Positions 47,674 to 56,647 of a DNA stretch of 64,000 nt are shown piece by piece. The translations under genes were made by a program, and so were the position numbers. The DNA comes from Rubrivivax sp. (GTDB lineage: Bacteria > Pseudomonadota > Gammaproteobacteria > Burkholderiales > Burkholderiaceae_C), in assembly GCA_019635285.1 (NCBI GenBank), contig JAHBZS010000015.1, positions 36,562-100,561 on the forward strand, written 5' to 3'. The number at the start of each line of letters is the position of its first letter. Position 1 is the first letter of the stretch. Below the pieces are notes generated by a model, which searched no databases, was not told the origin of the DNA, and saw only the letters and a list, made by a program, of their open reading frames with translations.

Positions 47674-48789
47674 CTACAGGCCGGTCTTGAAGGCGGTGTA
47701 GGTGCGCGTCATCAGGCGCCTGAGGTCGTTGTTCAAGGCGTCCGGTGGCACCATGGTCTTCATGTCGTTGGGGGACAGGAACACCGTCGGGTTGTTGGCC
47801 ACCTCGGGCTTGATGAACTTCTTGGATTCCTGGTTCGGGTTGGCGTAGAAGACCTTGTTGGTCAGCGACGCGTGCACCTCGGGGCGCAGGATGTAGTTGA
47901 TGAACTTGTGCGCGTTGCCGGGGTGTGCGGCATCGGCCGGGATGACCATCACGTCGAAGAACAGCAGGCCGCCGTTCTTGGGGATCAGCGCCTCGATGTT
48001 GTTGCCGGTCTTGCCTTCGATGGCCCGCTGGCGGGCGATGTTGATGTCGCCCGACCAGCCCAGCGCGACGCAGATCGAGCCGTTGGCCAGGTCGTTGATG
48101 TAGCCCGACGAGCTGAACACGGTGATGTACGGGCGCACCGCCTTCAGCACGTTGGCCACGGCGGTGTAGTCGCCGGGGTTCTTGCTGAACGGCGGCTTGC
48201 CCAGGTAGTGCAGGGCGGCCGGCACCACCTCGGTGGCCGAGTCGAGGAAGGACACGCCGCAGCTCTTGAGCTTGCTGACATATTCGGGGTTGAAGACCAG
48301 CTCCCAGACGTTTTCAGGCAGCGGCTTGGGGGCGATCGCCGCCTTCACCTTGTCGACGTTGATGCCCACCGTGGTGAAGCCCCACAGCCAGTTGACCATG
48401 TACTCGTTGCCGGGGTCCAGCCGCGCCAGCTGCGCCTGCAGCGCCGGGTCGAGGTTCTTGTAGTTGGACAGCTGGCCCTTGTCGATCTTGCGCAGCAGGC
48501 CGCCGTCGACCTGCAGCTTGGCCCAGTTCGACGAGGGTACGACGAGGTCGTAGCCGGTCTTCCCCGCCACCAGCTTGGCGTGCACGATCTCGTTGTTGTC
48601 GAAGTTGTCGTAGCGGACCTTGATGCCGGTTTCCTTCTCGAAGTTCTTGAGCGTGTCCTCGGCGATGTAGTCCGACCAGTTGTAGATGTTGAGAACCTTC
48701 TCCTCCTCTTGCGCCATTGCCAGCGAACAGGCGAGGGCAAGGCCCGCGGCGAACGATGCGACCACGGGACGGAAGGAGGTGAAGTTCAT
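47674..48789 (-). CDS. potF: Polyamine ABC transporter substrate-binding protein PotF
   Basis: This 371-aa periplasmic protein has a signal peptide (VVASFAAGLALACSLAMA). The typical PotF/PotD opening is LNIYNWSDYIAEDTLKNFEK, followed by YDLVVPSSNWAKLQVDGGLL, SSSGYINDLANGSICVALGW and a C-terminal YTAFKTGL. GGAG lies seven bases before ATG 48789, preferred over an in-frame upstream start. It likely captures putrescine. The gap to spuC is 44 bases. Confidence 0.94.
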   Translation of the reverse strand: MNFTSFRPVVASFAAGLALACSLAMAQEEEKVLNIYNWSDYIAEDTLKNFEKETGIKVRYDNFDNNEIVHAKLVAGKTGYDLVVPSSNWAKLQVDGGLLRKIDKGQLSNYKNLDPALQAQLARLDPGNEYMVNWLWGFTTVGINVDKVKAAIAPKPLPENVWELVFNPEYVSKLKSCGVSFLDSATEVVPAALHYLGKPPFSKNPGDYTAVANVLKAVRPYITVFSSSGYINDLANGSICVALGWSGDINIARQRAIEGKTGNNIEALIPKNGGLLFFDVMVIPADAAHPGNAHKFINYILRPEVHASLTNKVFYANPNQESKKFIKPEVANNPTVFLSPNDMKTMVPPDALNNDLRRLMTRTYTAFKTGL

Positions 48790-48833
48790 GGGCAGGCTCC
48801 GGCGGTGATGTGGGACGAATGCTAGCGCAGGGA

Positions 48834-50216
48834 TCAGCCGATCCAACCCCGCTGTTGGGCGTCTGCCAGCGTCAGGTCCAGGCAGCGGCGGATCAGAAGC
48901 ATCATTTCATCGATCTGGGCGCGGGTGATGACCAGCGGCGGCGCGACGATCATGCGGTCGCCCACGGCGCGCATGATCAGCCCGTTGGCGAAGCAGTGGC
49001 CGCGGCAGACCATGCCCACCTCCAGCTCCGACGCAAAGGGCGTGCCCCTGGCCGGGTCCTTGACCAGTTGCAGCGCGCCCATCAGGCCGCAGGTCTGCAC
49101 CTCGCCGACCAGCGGATGGGTCGCCAGGCCCTGGAACTGCGCGGCCAGGTAGGGGCCGACGTCGTCGTGCACGTGCTCCACCAGCTTCAGCTGCCGGATG
49201 AGCGCGATGTTGGCCAGCGCCACCGCGCAGGCCACCGGGTGGCCCGAATAGGTGTAGCCGTGGTTGAACTCGCCGCCGCGTTCGATCAGCACCTTGGCGA
49301 TGCGCTCGCCGACCATCACCCCGCCCAGCGGCACGTAGCCGCTGGTCACGCCCTTGGCGAAGGTCATCAGGTCGGGCTTGAAGCCGAAGCGCTCGCAGCC
49401 GAACCAGCGGCCGGTGCGGCCGAAGCCGCAGATGACCTCGTCGCTGACCAGCAGGATGCCGTGCTTGTCGCAGATGCGCTGGATCTCCGGCCAGTAGCTC
49501 TCGGGCGGCACGATCACGCCGCCGGCCCCTTGCACCGGCTCGCCGATGAAGGCGGCCACCTTGTCGGCGCCGATTTCTAGGATCTTCTGTTCCAACCAGC
49601 CGGCGGCCACGCGGCCGAAATCCTCGCGGCTCAGGCCCTGCGGGCGGCCGTTCTCCCACCAGTGCGGCTGGCCGATGTGCGTGATGCCGGGGATGGGCAG
49701 CCCGCCCTGCGCATGCATGCCGCCCATGCCGCCCAGCGAGGCGCCGGCCATGGTCGAGCCGTGGTAGGCGTTGTGCCGGCTGATGATCACCTGGCGCTCG
49801 GGCTGGCCCAGCAGGTCCCAGTAGCGCCGCACCATGCGCACCACGGTGTCGTTGCCCTCCGAGCCCGAGCCCGAGAAGAACACGTGGCGAAACTGCGGCG
49901 GTGTCACTTCCGCCAGCACCTCGGCCAGCTCGATGGCCGGCGGCGTGGCCGTCTGGAAGAAGGCGTTGTAGAAGGGCAGCTCGGCCATCTGCCGTGCGGC
50001 GGCGTCGATCAGCGCCCGCTGGCCGTAGCCGACGTTGACGCACCACAGGCCCGACATGGCGTCGAGGATCTTGTGGCCGTCGCTGTCCCACAGGTAGATG
50101 CCTTCGGCGCGCTGGATGATGCGCGCGCCCTTGGCCGACAGCGCCTTGAAGTCGGTGAAGGGGTGCAGGAAGTGGGCGGCGTCGGCAGCCTGCCACTGTG
50201 CGGTGGTGCGTTCCAT
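48834..50216 (-). CDS. spuC: Putrescine-pyruvate aminotransferase (SpuC type)
   Basis: This 460-aa class III aminotransferase shows GLWCVNVGYGQ, SGSGSEGNDTVVRMVRRY, FIGEPVQGAGGVIVPP, SDEVICGFGRTG and the PLP lysine 288 in LMTFAKGVTSGYVPLGG. The match to SpuC is strong. It moves the amino group of putrescine (and perhaps other diamines) to pyruvate, giving 4-aminobutanal. It lies ten bases after puuA in the polyamine operon, offering a route parallel to gamma-glutamylation. Confidence 0.9.
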   Translation of the reverse strand: MERTTAQWQAADAAHFLHPFTDFKALSAKGARIIQRAEGIYLWDSDGHKILDAMSGLWCVNVGYGQRALIDAAARQMAELPFYNAFFQTATPPAIELAEVLAEVTPPQFRHVFFSGSGSEGNDTVVRMVRRYWDLLGQPERQVIISRHNAYHGSTMAGASLGGMGGMHAQGGLPIPGITHIGQPHWWENGRPQGLSREDFGRVAAGWLEQKILEIGADKVAAFIGEPVQGAGGVIVPPESYWPEIQRICDKHGILLVSDEVICGFGRTGRWFGCERFGFKPDLMTFAKGVTSGYVPLGGVMVGERIAKVLIERGGEFNHGYTYSGHPVACAVALANIALIRQLKLVEHVHDDVGPYLAAQFQGLATHPLVGEVQTCGLMGALQLVKDPARGTPFASELEVGMVCRGHCFANGLIMRAVGDRMIVAPPLVITRAQIDEMMLLIRRCLDLTLADAQQRGWIG

Positions 50217-50226
50217 AAGCGAATCC

Positions 50227-51594
50227 TCAGACGTGCAGCAGCAGGTGCTCCCGCTCCCAGGGCGAGATCACCTTCATGAACTCGGCGTACTCGATTTCCT
50301 TGACCTCGGTGTAGACGGTGACGAAGGCTTCGCCCAGCACTTCGGCCAGGTCCTTGTCGTCGCGCAGCAGCTGCAGCGCCTCGCCCAGGCTGCGCGGCAG
50401 CGCGTGCGCGCCCAGGTAGGCGTCGCCCTTGCATTCCGCCGTCGGCTGGATGCGCTTCTTGATGCCCAGGTAACCGCAGGCCAGCGTGGCGGCCAGCGCC
50501 ACGTAGGGGTTGGCGTCCGCGCCGATGACGCGGTTCTCGACGCGCCGCGCCTGCGGGCCGGCCACCGGCGAGCGGATGCCCACGGTGCGGTTGTCGGTGC
50601 CCCACTGGATGTTGATCGGCGCGGCATTGCTGCGCACCAGCCGCCGGTAGCTGTTGACGTAGGGCGCGAACAGCGCCATCGCCGCCGGCACGTACTTCTG
50701 CAGCCCGCCGATGTACCAGTAGAACTCGTCGCTGGGCGAGCCGTCGGGCTTGCTGAACAGGTTCTGCCCGCTGGCCTGGCTGACCAGGCTCTGGTGCACG
50801 TGCATGGCGCTGCCCGGCTCGCCGGCGATGGGCTTGGCCATGAAGGTGGCGTACATGTCGTGGCGCAACGCCACCTCGCGCACCGTGCGCTTGAACAGGA
50901 AGGTTTCGTCGGCCAGGCTCAACGGGTCGGCGTGGAAGAAGTTGATCTCCATCTGCCCGGCGCCGACTTCGTGGATCAGCGTGTCCACGTTCAGCTCCAT
51001 CTTCTCGCAGTAGTCGTAGACGTCCTCGAACAGCGGATCGAACTCGTTGACCGCATCGATCGAATACGCCTGGCGCGAGGTTTCGGCGCGGCCGCTGCGG
51101 CCCACCGGCGGCTTCAGCGGCATGTCGGGGTCGGTGTTGCGCGCCACCAGGTAGAACTCGAGTTCGGGCGCGACCACCGGCTTCCAGCCCTCGGCCTCGA
51201 ACAGGCCGCAGACGCGGCGCAGCACCGAGCGCGGCGCAAAGGGCACGAGCCGGCCTTTCTTGTCGTAGCAGTCGTGAATGACCTGCGCGGTCGGGTCGGT
51301 GGCCCAGGGCACGATGCGCACCGTGGTCGGATCGGCCTGCAGGTGCATGTCCTGGTCGGTGGGGCTGATGACGTCGTAGTACGGCCCTTCCTCGGGGAAT
51401 TCGCCGGTCACGCCCATCGCCACCACCGCTTCGGGCAGGCGCATGCCGCGGTCCTCGGTGAATTTCTCGCGCGGCAGGATCTTGCCGCGGGCCACGCCGG
51501 TCAGGTCGGGCACCAGGCATTCGATCTCGGTCACGCGGTGCGTGTTGAGCCACTGTTCGAGCTCGCTGAAGGTCAGGTTGTCTCTGCGCACCAT
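50227..51594 (-). CDS. puuA: Gamma-glutamylputrescine synthetase
   Basis: This 455-aa glutamine synthetase-family ligase joins glutamate to putrescine using ATP. It has the PuuA/SpuB features ECLVPDLTGVARGKILP, APELEFYLVARN, INFFHADPLSLADETFLFKR (with EVGAGQMEINF just before), GSAMHVHQSLV, and ENRVIGADANPYVALAATLA. Gene order with puuB and puuD supports the assignment. It begins three bases after puuD. Confidence 0.93.
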   Translation of the reverse strand: MVRRDNLTFSELEQWLNTHRVTEIECLVPDLTGVARGKILPREKFTEDRGMRLPEAVVAMGVTGEFPEEGPYYDVISPTDQDMHLQADPTTVRIVPWATDPTAQVIHDCYDKKGRLVPFAPRSVLRRVCGLFEAEGWKPVVAPELEFYLVARNTDPDMPLKPPVGRSGRAETSRQAYSIDAVNEFDPLFEDVYDYCEKMELNVDTLIHEVGAGQMEINFFHADPLSLADETFLFKRTVREVALRHDMYATFMAKPIAGEPGSAMHVHQSLVSQASGQNLFSKPDGSPSDEFYWYIGGLQKYVPAAMALFAPYVNSYRRLVRSNAAPINIQWGTDNRTVGIRSPVAGPQARRVENRVIGADANPYVALAATLACGYLGIKKRIQPTAECKGDAYLGAHALPRSLGEALQLLRDDKDLAEVLGEAFVTVYTEVKEIEYAEFMKVISPWEREHLLLHV

Positions 51595-51597
51595 GGG

Positions 51598-52365
51598 TTA
51601 CCTTGGCAGTTTCATTTGTCGTTTGTAGGCCCGGCAGGCGTCGCCGAAGGCGCGGGCCAGCTGTACGGACACGGCATGGCGGCTGGCTTGCCATTCCGGG
51701 TGCCATTGCACGCACAGGTTGAAGCCGGCCGCGCGCGGGTCGGAGAAGGCTTCGACCAGCCCGTCGGGCGCCCGCGCCTCGACGCGCAGGCCCTCGGCCA
51801 GCCGGTTCACGGCCTGGCCATGCACCGAATTCACCTGAAAGCGCGCACGGTCGACGATGCCGGCGAGCACGCCGCCGGGCAGCACCTCCACCTCGTGCGC
51901 CAGCGCGTACTGCGCGGCGGCGTCCTCGATGGCCGGCGCACGGTGGTCCAGGTGGCCGGCCAGCTCCTGCACCGCCTGGTGCAGCGAGCCGCCGAGCGCC
52001 ACGTTGGTCTCCTGCGCGCCGCGGCAGATGGCCAGCAGCGGCAGGCCGCGCGCCAGCACCTGCGGAATGAAGGGCAGCGTCCAGTCGTCGCGCTCGGTGT
52101 CCAGCGGCAGCGTGGCGTCGTGCACCGGCTCGTCGAAGTGGCGTGGGTGCACGTTGGACGGCGCGCCAGTGAGCAGCACGCCGTCGGCCAGGTCGAGCAG
52201 CGTATCGAATTCGTCCGCGCCGGCATTCGGCACCACCAGCGGCACGCAACCCGCCAGGCGCACGAAGTCCACGTACTTCTTGCCGGCGACGTGGAACGGG
52301 TGCAGCCCGAGCTGGCGGTTGCAGGCCGGCACCAGCACCACGGGTTGAGCGTTGGCTTGGGTCAT
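51598..52365 (-). CDS. puuD: Gamma-glutamyl-gamma-aminobutyrate hydrolase
   Basis: This 255-aa class I amidotransferase-like hydrolase releases GABA from gamma-Glu-GABA. The nucleophile Cys114 lies in LLAICRGAQETNVALGG, the same residue number as in E. coli PuuD; the His-Glu pair is in CVQWHPEWQ. LLTGAPSNVHPRHF is the usual oxyanion region. Its ATG overlaps the puuB stop (ATGA); a longer open frame is shadow of puuB. Confidence 0.94.
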   Translation of the reverse strand: MTQANAQPVVLVPACNRQLGLHPFHVAGKKYVDFVRLAGCVPLVVPNAGADEFDTLLDLADGVLLTGAPSNVHPRHFDEPVHDATLPLDTERDDWTLPFIPQVLARGLPLLAICRGAQETNVALGGSLHQAVQELAGHLDHRAPAIEDAAAQYALAHEVEVLPGGVLAGIVDRARFQVNSVHGQAVNRLAEGLRVEARAPDGLVEAFSDPRAAGFNLCVQWHPEWQASRHAVSVQLARAFGDACRAYKRQMKLPR

Positions 52366-53675
52366 GCGACGAGGTCTTTCATGCGATACCAGGCCATGCC
52401 CAGCACCAGGGCGGGCGTGCGCAGCAGGCGGCCGCCGGGGAAGGGCCGGTGGCGGATGCGCGCGAAGGTGTCGAAGCGGCTGGCGTCGCCGTCGATGGCC
52501 TCGGCCACCAGCTTGCCGGCCAGGCCCGTGAGGGCCAGCCCGTGGCCGGAGAAGCCCTGCAGGTAGTAGATGTTCGGTGCGCCCCCGCCCTCGGCCGGCA
52601 GGCGCCCGAAATCCGGCGCGCGGTTCATCGAGATGTCGACGAAGCCGCCCCAGGCGTATGCCACCTTGGCGCGCGACAGCTGCGGGAAAGTCAGCACCAT
52701 GCGCTGGCGGATGCTCTCGGCCAGATGCGCCGGCGTCACGGTGCTGTAGCTGACGCGCCCGCCGTAGAGCATGCGCTGGTCGTTGGTGGTGCGGAAGTAG
52801 TCGAGCACGAAGTTGGTGTCGCAGACGGCGGCGCGCGATGGAATCAGGCTGTCGGCCAGCGCGTCGTCCAGCGGCTCGGTGCAAGCGATATACGTGCCTA
52901 CCGGCATGATGCGCGACGCGAGCTCCGGCACCAGCCCCTGCAGATAGACGTTGCCGGCGAGCAGCACGTGGCGTGCGCGCAGCTCGCCCTGCGGCGTGCG
53001 CAGCCGCACGCGCGCGCCCGGCTCCATCGACTGCACCGGGCTCTGCTCGTGGATGCGCACGCCGGCGGCGGCCGCGGCCCGCGCCAGGCCCAGCGTGTAC
53101 TTCAGTGGATGCAGATGGCCCGAGCGCTTGTCGAACACGCCGCTGTGGAAGCGCTGGCTGGCGATCCAGCGCGGCAGTTCCGCCGGTGGCAGGTGCTGCT
53201 GCGCGTAGCCGTAGACCCGCTCCATGCGCTCGGCCCAGTCCTGCAGTTCGCGGCCCTTGCGTGCGCTGGTGGCCACGCCCAGATAGCCGTCGCGCCAGTC
53301 GCAATCAATGCCATGGCGGCGGATGCGCTCGCGCAACAGGTCCAGCGCCTCGATGGACATGGCCCAGATGCGCTTGGACTCATCCAGGCCGAGCTGTTGC
53401 TCCACGGTCGCCTGGTCGCAGGCCAGGCCGTGGATGGCCTGCCCGCCGTTGCGGCCGCTGGCGCCCCAGCCGACCTCGCGGCTCTCCAGCAGCGTGACGG
53501 CATGACCGCGCTCGGCCAGCTCGAGTGCAGCCGACACCCCGGCCAGGCCGCCGCCCACCACCGCCACGTCGCACTGCGCACTGTCTTGCAGCGCGGCGTA
53601 GGACTGCTGGCGCGCGGCCGTGGCCGCATAGTAGGAATTCCGGGTGAGTTCGCGATCGGCGCTCAGCAGGTCCAT
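52362..53675 (-). CDS. puuB: Gamma-glutamylputrescine oxidase (FAD)
   Basis: This 437-aa DAO-type flavoprotein oxidises gamma-glutamylputrescine to the aldehyde. The dinucleotide motif is VAVVGGGLAGVSAALELAERG; ESREVGWGASGRNGGQ and C-terminal YYLQGFSGHGLALTGLAGKL are typical of PuuB/OrdL. ATG 53675 (MDLLSADRELTRN) is chosen; a TTG seven codons upstream is also open and neither has a clear ribosome-binding site. Confidence 0.9.
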   Translation of the reverse strand: MDLLSADRELTRNSYYAATAARQQSYAALQDSAQCDVAVVGGGLAGVSAALELAERGHAVTLLESREVGWGASGRNGGQAIHGLACDQATVEQQLGLDESKRIWAMSIEALDLLRERIRRHGIDCDWRDGYLGVATSARKGRELQDWAERMERVYGYAQQHLPPAELPRWIASQRFHSGVFDKRSGHLHPLKYTLGLARAAAAAGVRIHEQSPVQSMEPGARVRLRTPQGELRARHVLLAGNVYLQGLVPELASRIMPVGTYIACTEPLDDALADSLIPSRAAVCDTNFVLDYFRTTNDQRMLYGGRVSYSTVTPAHLAESIRQRMVLTFPQLSRAKVAYAWGGFVDISMNRAPDFGRLPAEGGGAPNIYYLQGFSGHGLALTGLAGKLVAEAIDGDASRFDTFARIRHRPFPGGRLLRTPALVLGMAWYRMKDLVA

Positions 53676-53722
53676 GCGTCGGTATGCGCTAGGCAAGCCC
53701 TCGGTGATGGTGGCGTCGGCTC

Positions 53723-55030
53723 TCAGGCGGCGCGCTGGATGGCGCCGCGCAGCGTGTCGACGATGCGGTCGATCTGCTCGCGCTCGATGATCAGCGGCGG
53801 CGACAGCGCGATGATGTCGCCGGTGTAGCGCAGCATCACGCCCTGCGCATAGCAGTCGAGGAAGATGTCCAGCGCACGCTTGGACGGCTCGCCGGGCCGC
53901 GGTGTCAGCTCGACGCCGCCGACCAGACCGAGGTTGCGGATATCGATGACGTTGGGCAGCCCCTTCAGCGAATGCAACGCTTCGCCGAAGTAGCCTTGCA
54001 GCTGGCTGGCGCGTGTCAGCAGGCCTTCGTCGGCATAGGTTTCCAGCGTCGCCAGGCCGGCCGCGCAGGCCAGCGGGTGCGCCGAGTAGGTGTAGCCGTG
54101 CGCAAACTCGATCAGGTATTCGGGCCCGGTCATGAACACGTCGTGGATGGCTTGCTTGGCCAGCACCGCGCCCATCGGCACCGAGCCGCCGGTCAGGCCC
54201 TTGGCCAGGGTCATCAGGTCGGGCGTCACGCCGAAGGTGTTGGCCGCGAAGGGCGCGCCGGTGCGGCCGAAGCCGGTGATGACCTCGTCGAAGATGAGCA
54301 GGATGCCGTGCTTGTCACAGATCTCGCGCAGCCGGTTCAGGTAGCCCTTGGGCGGAATCAGCACGCCGGTGGAGCCGGCGATCGGCTCGACGATGACCGC
54401 GGCGATGGTCGACGCGTCATGCAGCGCGATCACGCGCTCCAGGTCGTCGGCCATCTCTGCACCGTGCACGGGCTGGCCCACGCTGAAGGCATTGCGTGCC
54501 AGGTCGTGCGTGTGGCGGATGTGGTCCACGCCGGTCAGCAGGCTGCCGAACATCTTGCGGTTGCCGGAGATGCCGCCGACCGAGATGCCGCCGAAGTTGA
54601 CGCCGTGATAACCGCGCTCGCGGCCGATCAGCCGCGTGCGCTGGCCTTCGCCGCGGGCGCGGTGGTAGGCGATGGCCATCTTCAGCGCTGTCTCCACCGA
54701 CTCGGAGCCCGAGTTGGTGAAGAACACCTTGTTCAGGCCGGCCGGCGCCAGCTTGGACACCTTGTCGGCCAGCTCGAAGGCCTTGGGGTGCGCCATCTGG
54801 AAGGGCGGCGCGAAATCCATCTCGGCGGCCTGCGCCTGGATGGCCTGCACCACCTTGGGCCGGTTGTGGCCCGCGTTGACGCACCAAAGGCCGGCCACGC
54901 CGTCCAGGATCTGGCGGCCTTGGTCGTCCCAGTAGTACATGCCCGAGGCCTTGACCAGCATGCGCGGGGCCTTCTTGAAGTGCCGGCTGGCGGTGAAGGG
55001 CATCCAGAATGCGTCGAGTTCGGGCTTCAT
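53723..55030 (-). CDS. Class III omega-aminotransferase (beta-alanine/GABA-pyruvate type)
   Basis: This 435-aa enzyme begins MKPELDAFWMPFTASRHFKK, the pattern of omega-amino acid:pyruvate transaminases. GLWCVNAGHNRPKVV, FTNSGSESVETALKMA, IFDEVITGFGRTG and PLP lysine 277 (LMTLAKGLTGGSVPMGA) are present. In this operon it probably handles GABA or beta-alanine released from putrescine and spermidine. It is the first gene of the polyamine operon and diverges from the Lrp-type gene across 141 bases. Confidence 0.87.
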   Translation of the reverse strand: MKPELDAFWMPFTASRHFKKAPRMLVKASGMYYWDDQGRQILDGVAGLWCVNAGHNRPKVVQAIQAQAAEMDFAPPFQMAHPKAFELADKVSKLAPAGLNKVFFTNSGSESVETALKMAIAYHRARGEGQRTRLIGRERGYHGVNFGGISVGGISGNRKMFGSLLTGVDHIRHTHDLARNAFSVGQPVHGAEMADDLERVIALHDASTIAAVIVEPIAGSTGVLIPPKGYLNRLREICDKHGILLIFDEVITGFGRTGAPFAANTFGVTPDLMTLAKGLTGGSVPMGAVLAKQAIHDVFMTGPEYLIEFAHGYTYSAHPLACAAGLATLETYADEGLLTRASQLQGYFGEALHSLKGLPNVIDIRNLGLVGGVELTPRPGEPSKRALDIFLDCYAQGVMLRYTGDIIALSPPLIIEREQIDRIVDTLRGAIQRAA

Positions 55031-55171
55031 GGGGATTTCTCGCAAAAGTGGCACATGCAGCGTGGCTTCGGCAGTCTAAACACTGTGGCTAGCAATGTGC
55101 AGGCGCAATCGGCAGTTTCCGCGCAAGGGCTTGCAATATCATGCGGCAGATCAACCAAGCAACGGCATGAA
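55031..55171. promoter_or_regulatory. Divergent control region of the polyamine operon and the Lrp-type gene
   Basis: This 141-base gap is markedly less GC-rich than the genes around it and must contain both promoters and probably the binding sites of the regulator. I see no single convincing -35/-10 pair; TTGCAATAT (55132-55140) is a possible element for the Lrp gene. Confidence 0.5.
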
Positions 55172-55651
55172 ATGCAAAACCAGAACGGTGCCGCGCAACT
55201 CGATTCGATAGATCGGGCGATTCTGGAGGCCTTGCAGCGCGACGGCCGGCTCTCCAACGTGGAGCTCGCGCAGCGTGTGCATCTGTCGCCGTCGGCCTGC
55301 CTGCGGCGCGTCAAGCAGCTGGAGGAGTCGGGGGTCATCGCCCAGTACGTGGCCTTGCTCAATCCGAAGGCGGTGGGCCGGCACGGCACCAGCTTCACCA
55401 TCATCAACCTGGAGAGCATGAACAACCAGCAGCTCGAGGCCTTCGAGCAGGCGGTGCGCGACGCGCCCGAGATCCTGGATTGCTTCTACGTCGCCGGCTC
55501 CAACGACTACCTGCTGCGCTTCGCCTACCGCGACGCCGAGGACCTGGAGCGCTTCCACACCGAGGTGCTGATGCGCCTGCCGGGCGTGGCGCGCTCGAAT
55601 TCGATGCTCGTGCTGCGCACGGTGAAGAAGACCACGGCGCTCGCGCTCTGA
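55172..55651 (+). CDS. Lrp/AsnC family transcriptional regulator
   Basis: This 159-aa protein has an N-terminal winged HTH (LDSIDRAILEALQRDGRLSN, then VELAQRVHLSPSACLRRVKQLEESGVI) and a C-terminal RAM ligand domain (GTSFTIINLESMNNQQLEAFEQ; GSNDYLLRFAYRDAEDLERF). Such regulators often sense an amino acid and control a divergent operon. Here the divergent target would be polyamine uptake and breakdown, with polyamine or GABA as possible signals. ATG 55172 is preferred; upstream sequence in frame is shadow. Confidence 0.9.
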   Translation: MQNQNGAAQLDSIDRAILEALQRDGRLSNVELAQRVHLSPSACLRRVKQLEESGVIAQYVALLNPKAVGRHGTSFTIINLESMNNQQLEAFEQAVRDAPEILDCFYVAGSNDYLLRFAYRDAEDLERFHTEVLMRLPGVARSNSMLVLRTVKKTTALAL

Positions 55652-55669
55652 GCGTCGCGGCTCAGGCCT

Positions 55670-56605
55670 TCAGGCGGGCTGCCAGGCACCGCGGGCGATG
55701 CAGCCGCACAGGTAGGTCCACACGAAGCGCGCCGCGGCATAGCTGCTCAGCTCGGCATGGTCGTAGGGCGGCGACACCTCCACGCAGTCCATGCCGACGA
55801 AAGGCAAGCCGGCCAGCTCCTCGAGCAGGGTGAACACCTGGTTGGTCGTCAGGCCGCCGGGCTCGGGCGTGCCGGTGCCCGGGGCGAAGGCCGGGTCCAG
55901 CGCGTCGATGTCCAGGCTCAGGTAGACCGGCGGCTGGCCATGGCGCGCCAGGCGTTCGCGCATCTGGGCCACCACCGGCGCCAGTTGTTCCGCGCTTTCC
56001 AGGCCGCGCAGGCTGCGGGCGTCGAAGATCAGGCCGCCCTGGTCGCGCACGTACTCGCGCGCTTCGCGATGGCCGGCCGAGCGGATGCCGATCTGCATGA
56101 AACATTCGCGCACCACCAGACCTTCCTGGATGGCTTCGTAGACCCAGGTGCCGTGGCCGCTGGGTTCGCCGAAATGGTCGCTCCAGGTGTCGCAGTGCGC
56201 ATCGAAGTGGATCACCGCCAGCGGCCGGCCCAGCCAGCGGCGGTAGCAGCGCAGCAGCTGCAGCGTGATCGAGTGGTCGCCGCCCAGCCAGGCCATGTGC
56301 TGCTTGCGGATCAGGGCGTCGACCAGTGGCGCCATCGCGGCGCGCATGCCTTCCAGGCTGGTGTTGGGCAAGGGCAGGTCGCCGGCGTCCGACAGGTGGC
56401 CTTCAGGGGTCACGTCGAACAGCGGGTGAACGCCGTCGCACAGCATGTGGCTGGCCTCGCGGATGGCGCGCGGCCCGAAGCGCGCACCAGGGCGGTTGGT
56501 GGTGGCGCCGTCCCAGGCAATGCCGGCCACCGTGAAGGGCGATACGCCGCTGCCCGCCTGCACCTTGAGGAAGCGGTTGTCGGACTGGAAGGCGAAGGAG
56601 GTCAT
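55670..56605 (-). CDS. speB: Agmatinase/ureohydrolase family protein
   Basis: This 311-aa binuclear manganese enzyme shows the metal motifs LGGDHSITL, HFDAHCDTW and SLDIDALDPAFAPGTGTPEP. GIAWDGATTNRPGARFGPRAI is typical of agmatinases. It most likely turns agmatine into putrescine plus urea, feeding the neighbouring putrescine pathway; guanidinobutyrase is the alternative. It is convergent with the Lrp-type gene and diverges from the amidotransferase gene by 42 bases. Confidence 0.88.
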   Translation of the reverse strand: MTSFAFQSDNRFLKVQAGSGVSPFTVAGIAWDGATTNRPGARFGPRAIREASHMLCDGVHPLFDVTPEGHLSDAGDLPLPNTSLEGMRAAMAPLVDALIRKQHMAWLGGDHSITLQLLRCYRRWLGRPLAVIHFDAHCDTWSDHFGEPSGHGTWVYEAIQEGLVVRECFMQIGIRSAGHREAREYVRDQGGLIFDARSLRGLESAEQLAPVVAQMRERLARHGQPPVYLSLDIDALDPAFAPGTGTPEPGGLTTNQVFTLLEELAGLPFVGMDCVEVSPPYDHAELSSYAAARFVWTYLCGCIARGAWQPA

Positions 56606-56647
56606 CGTCGTGCATCCGCTGCGGGGTTCGCGGATCATACGGAGGCC

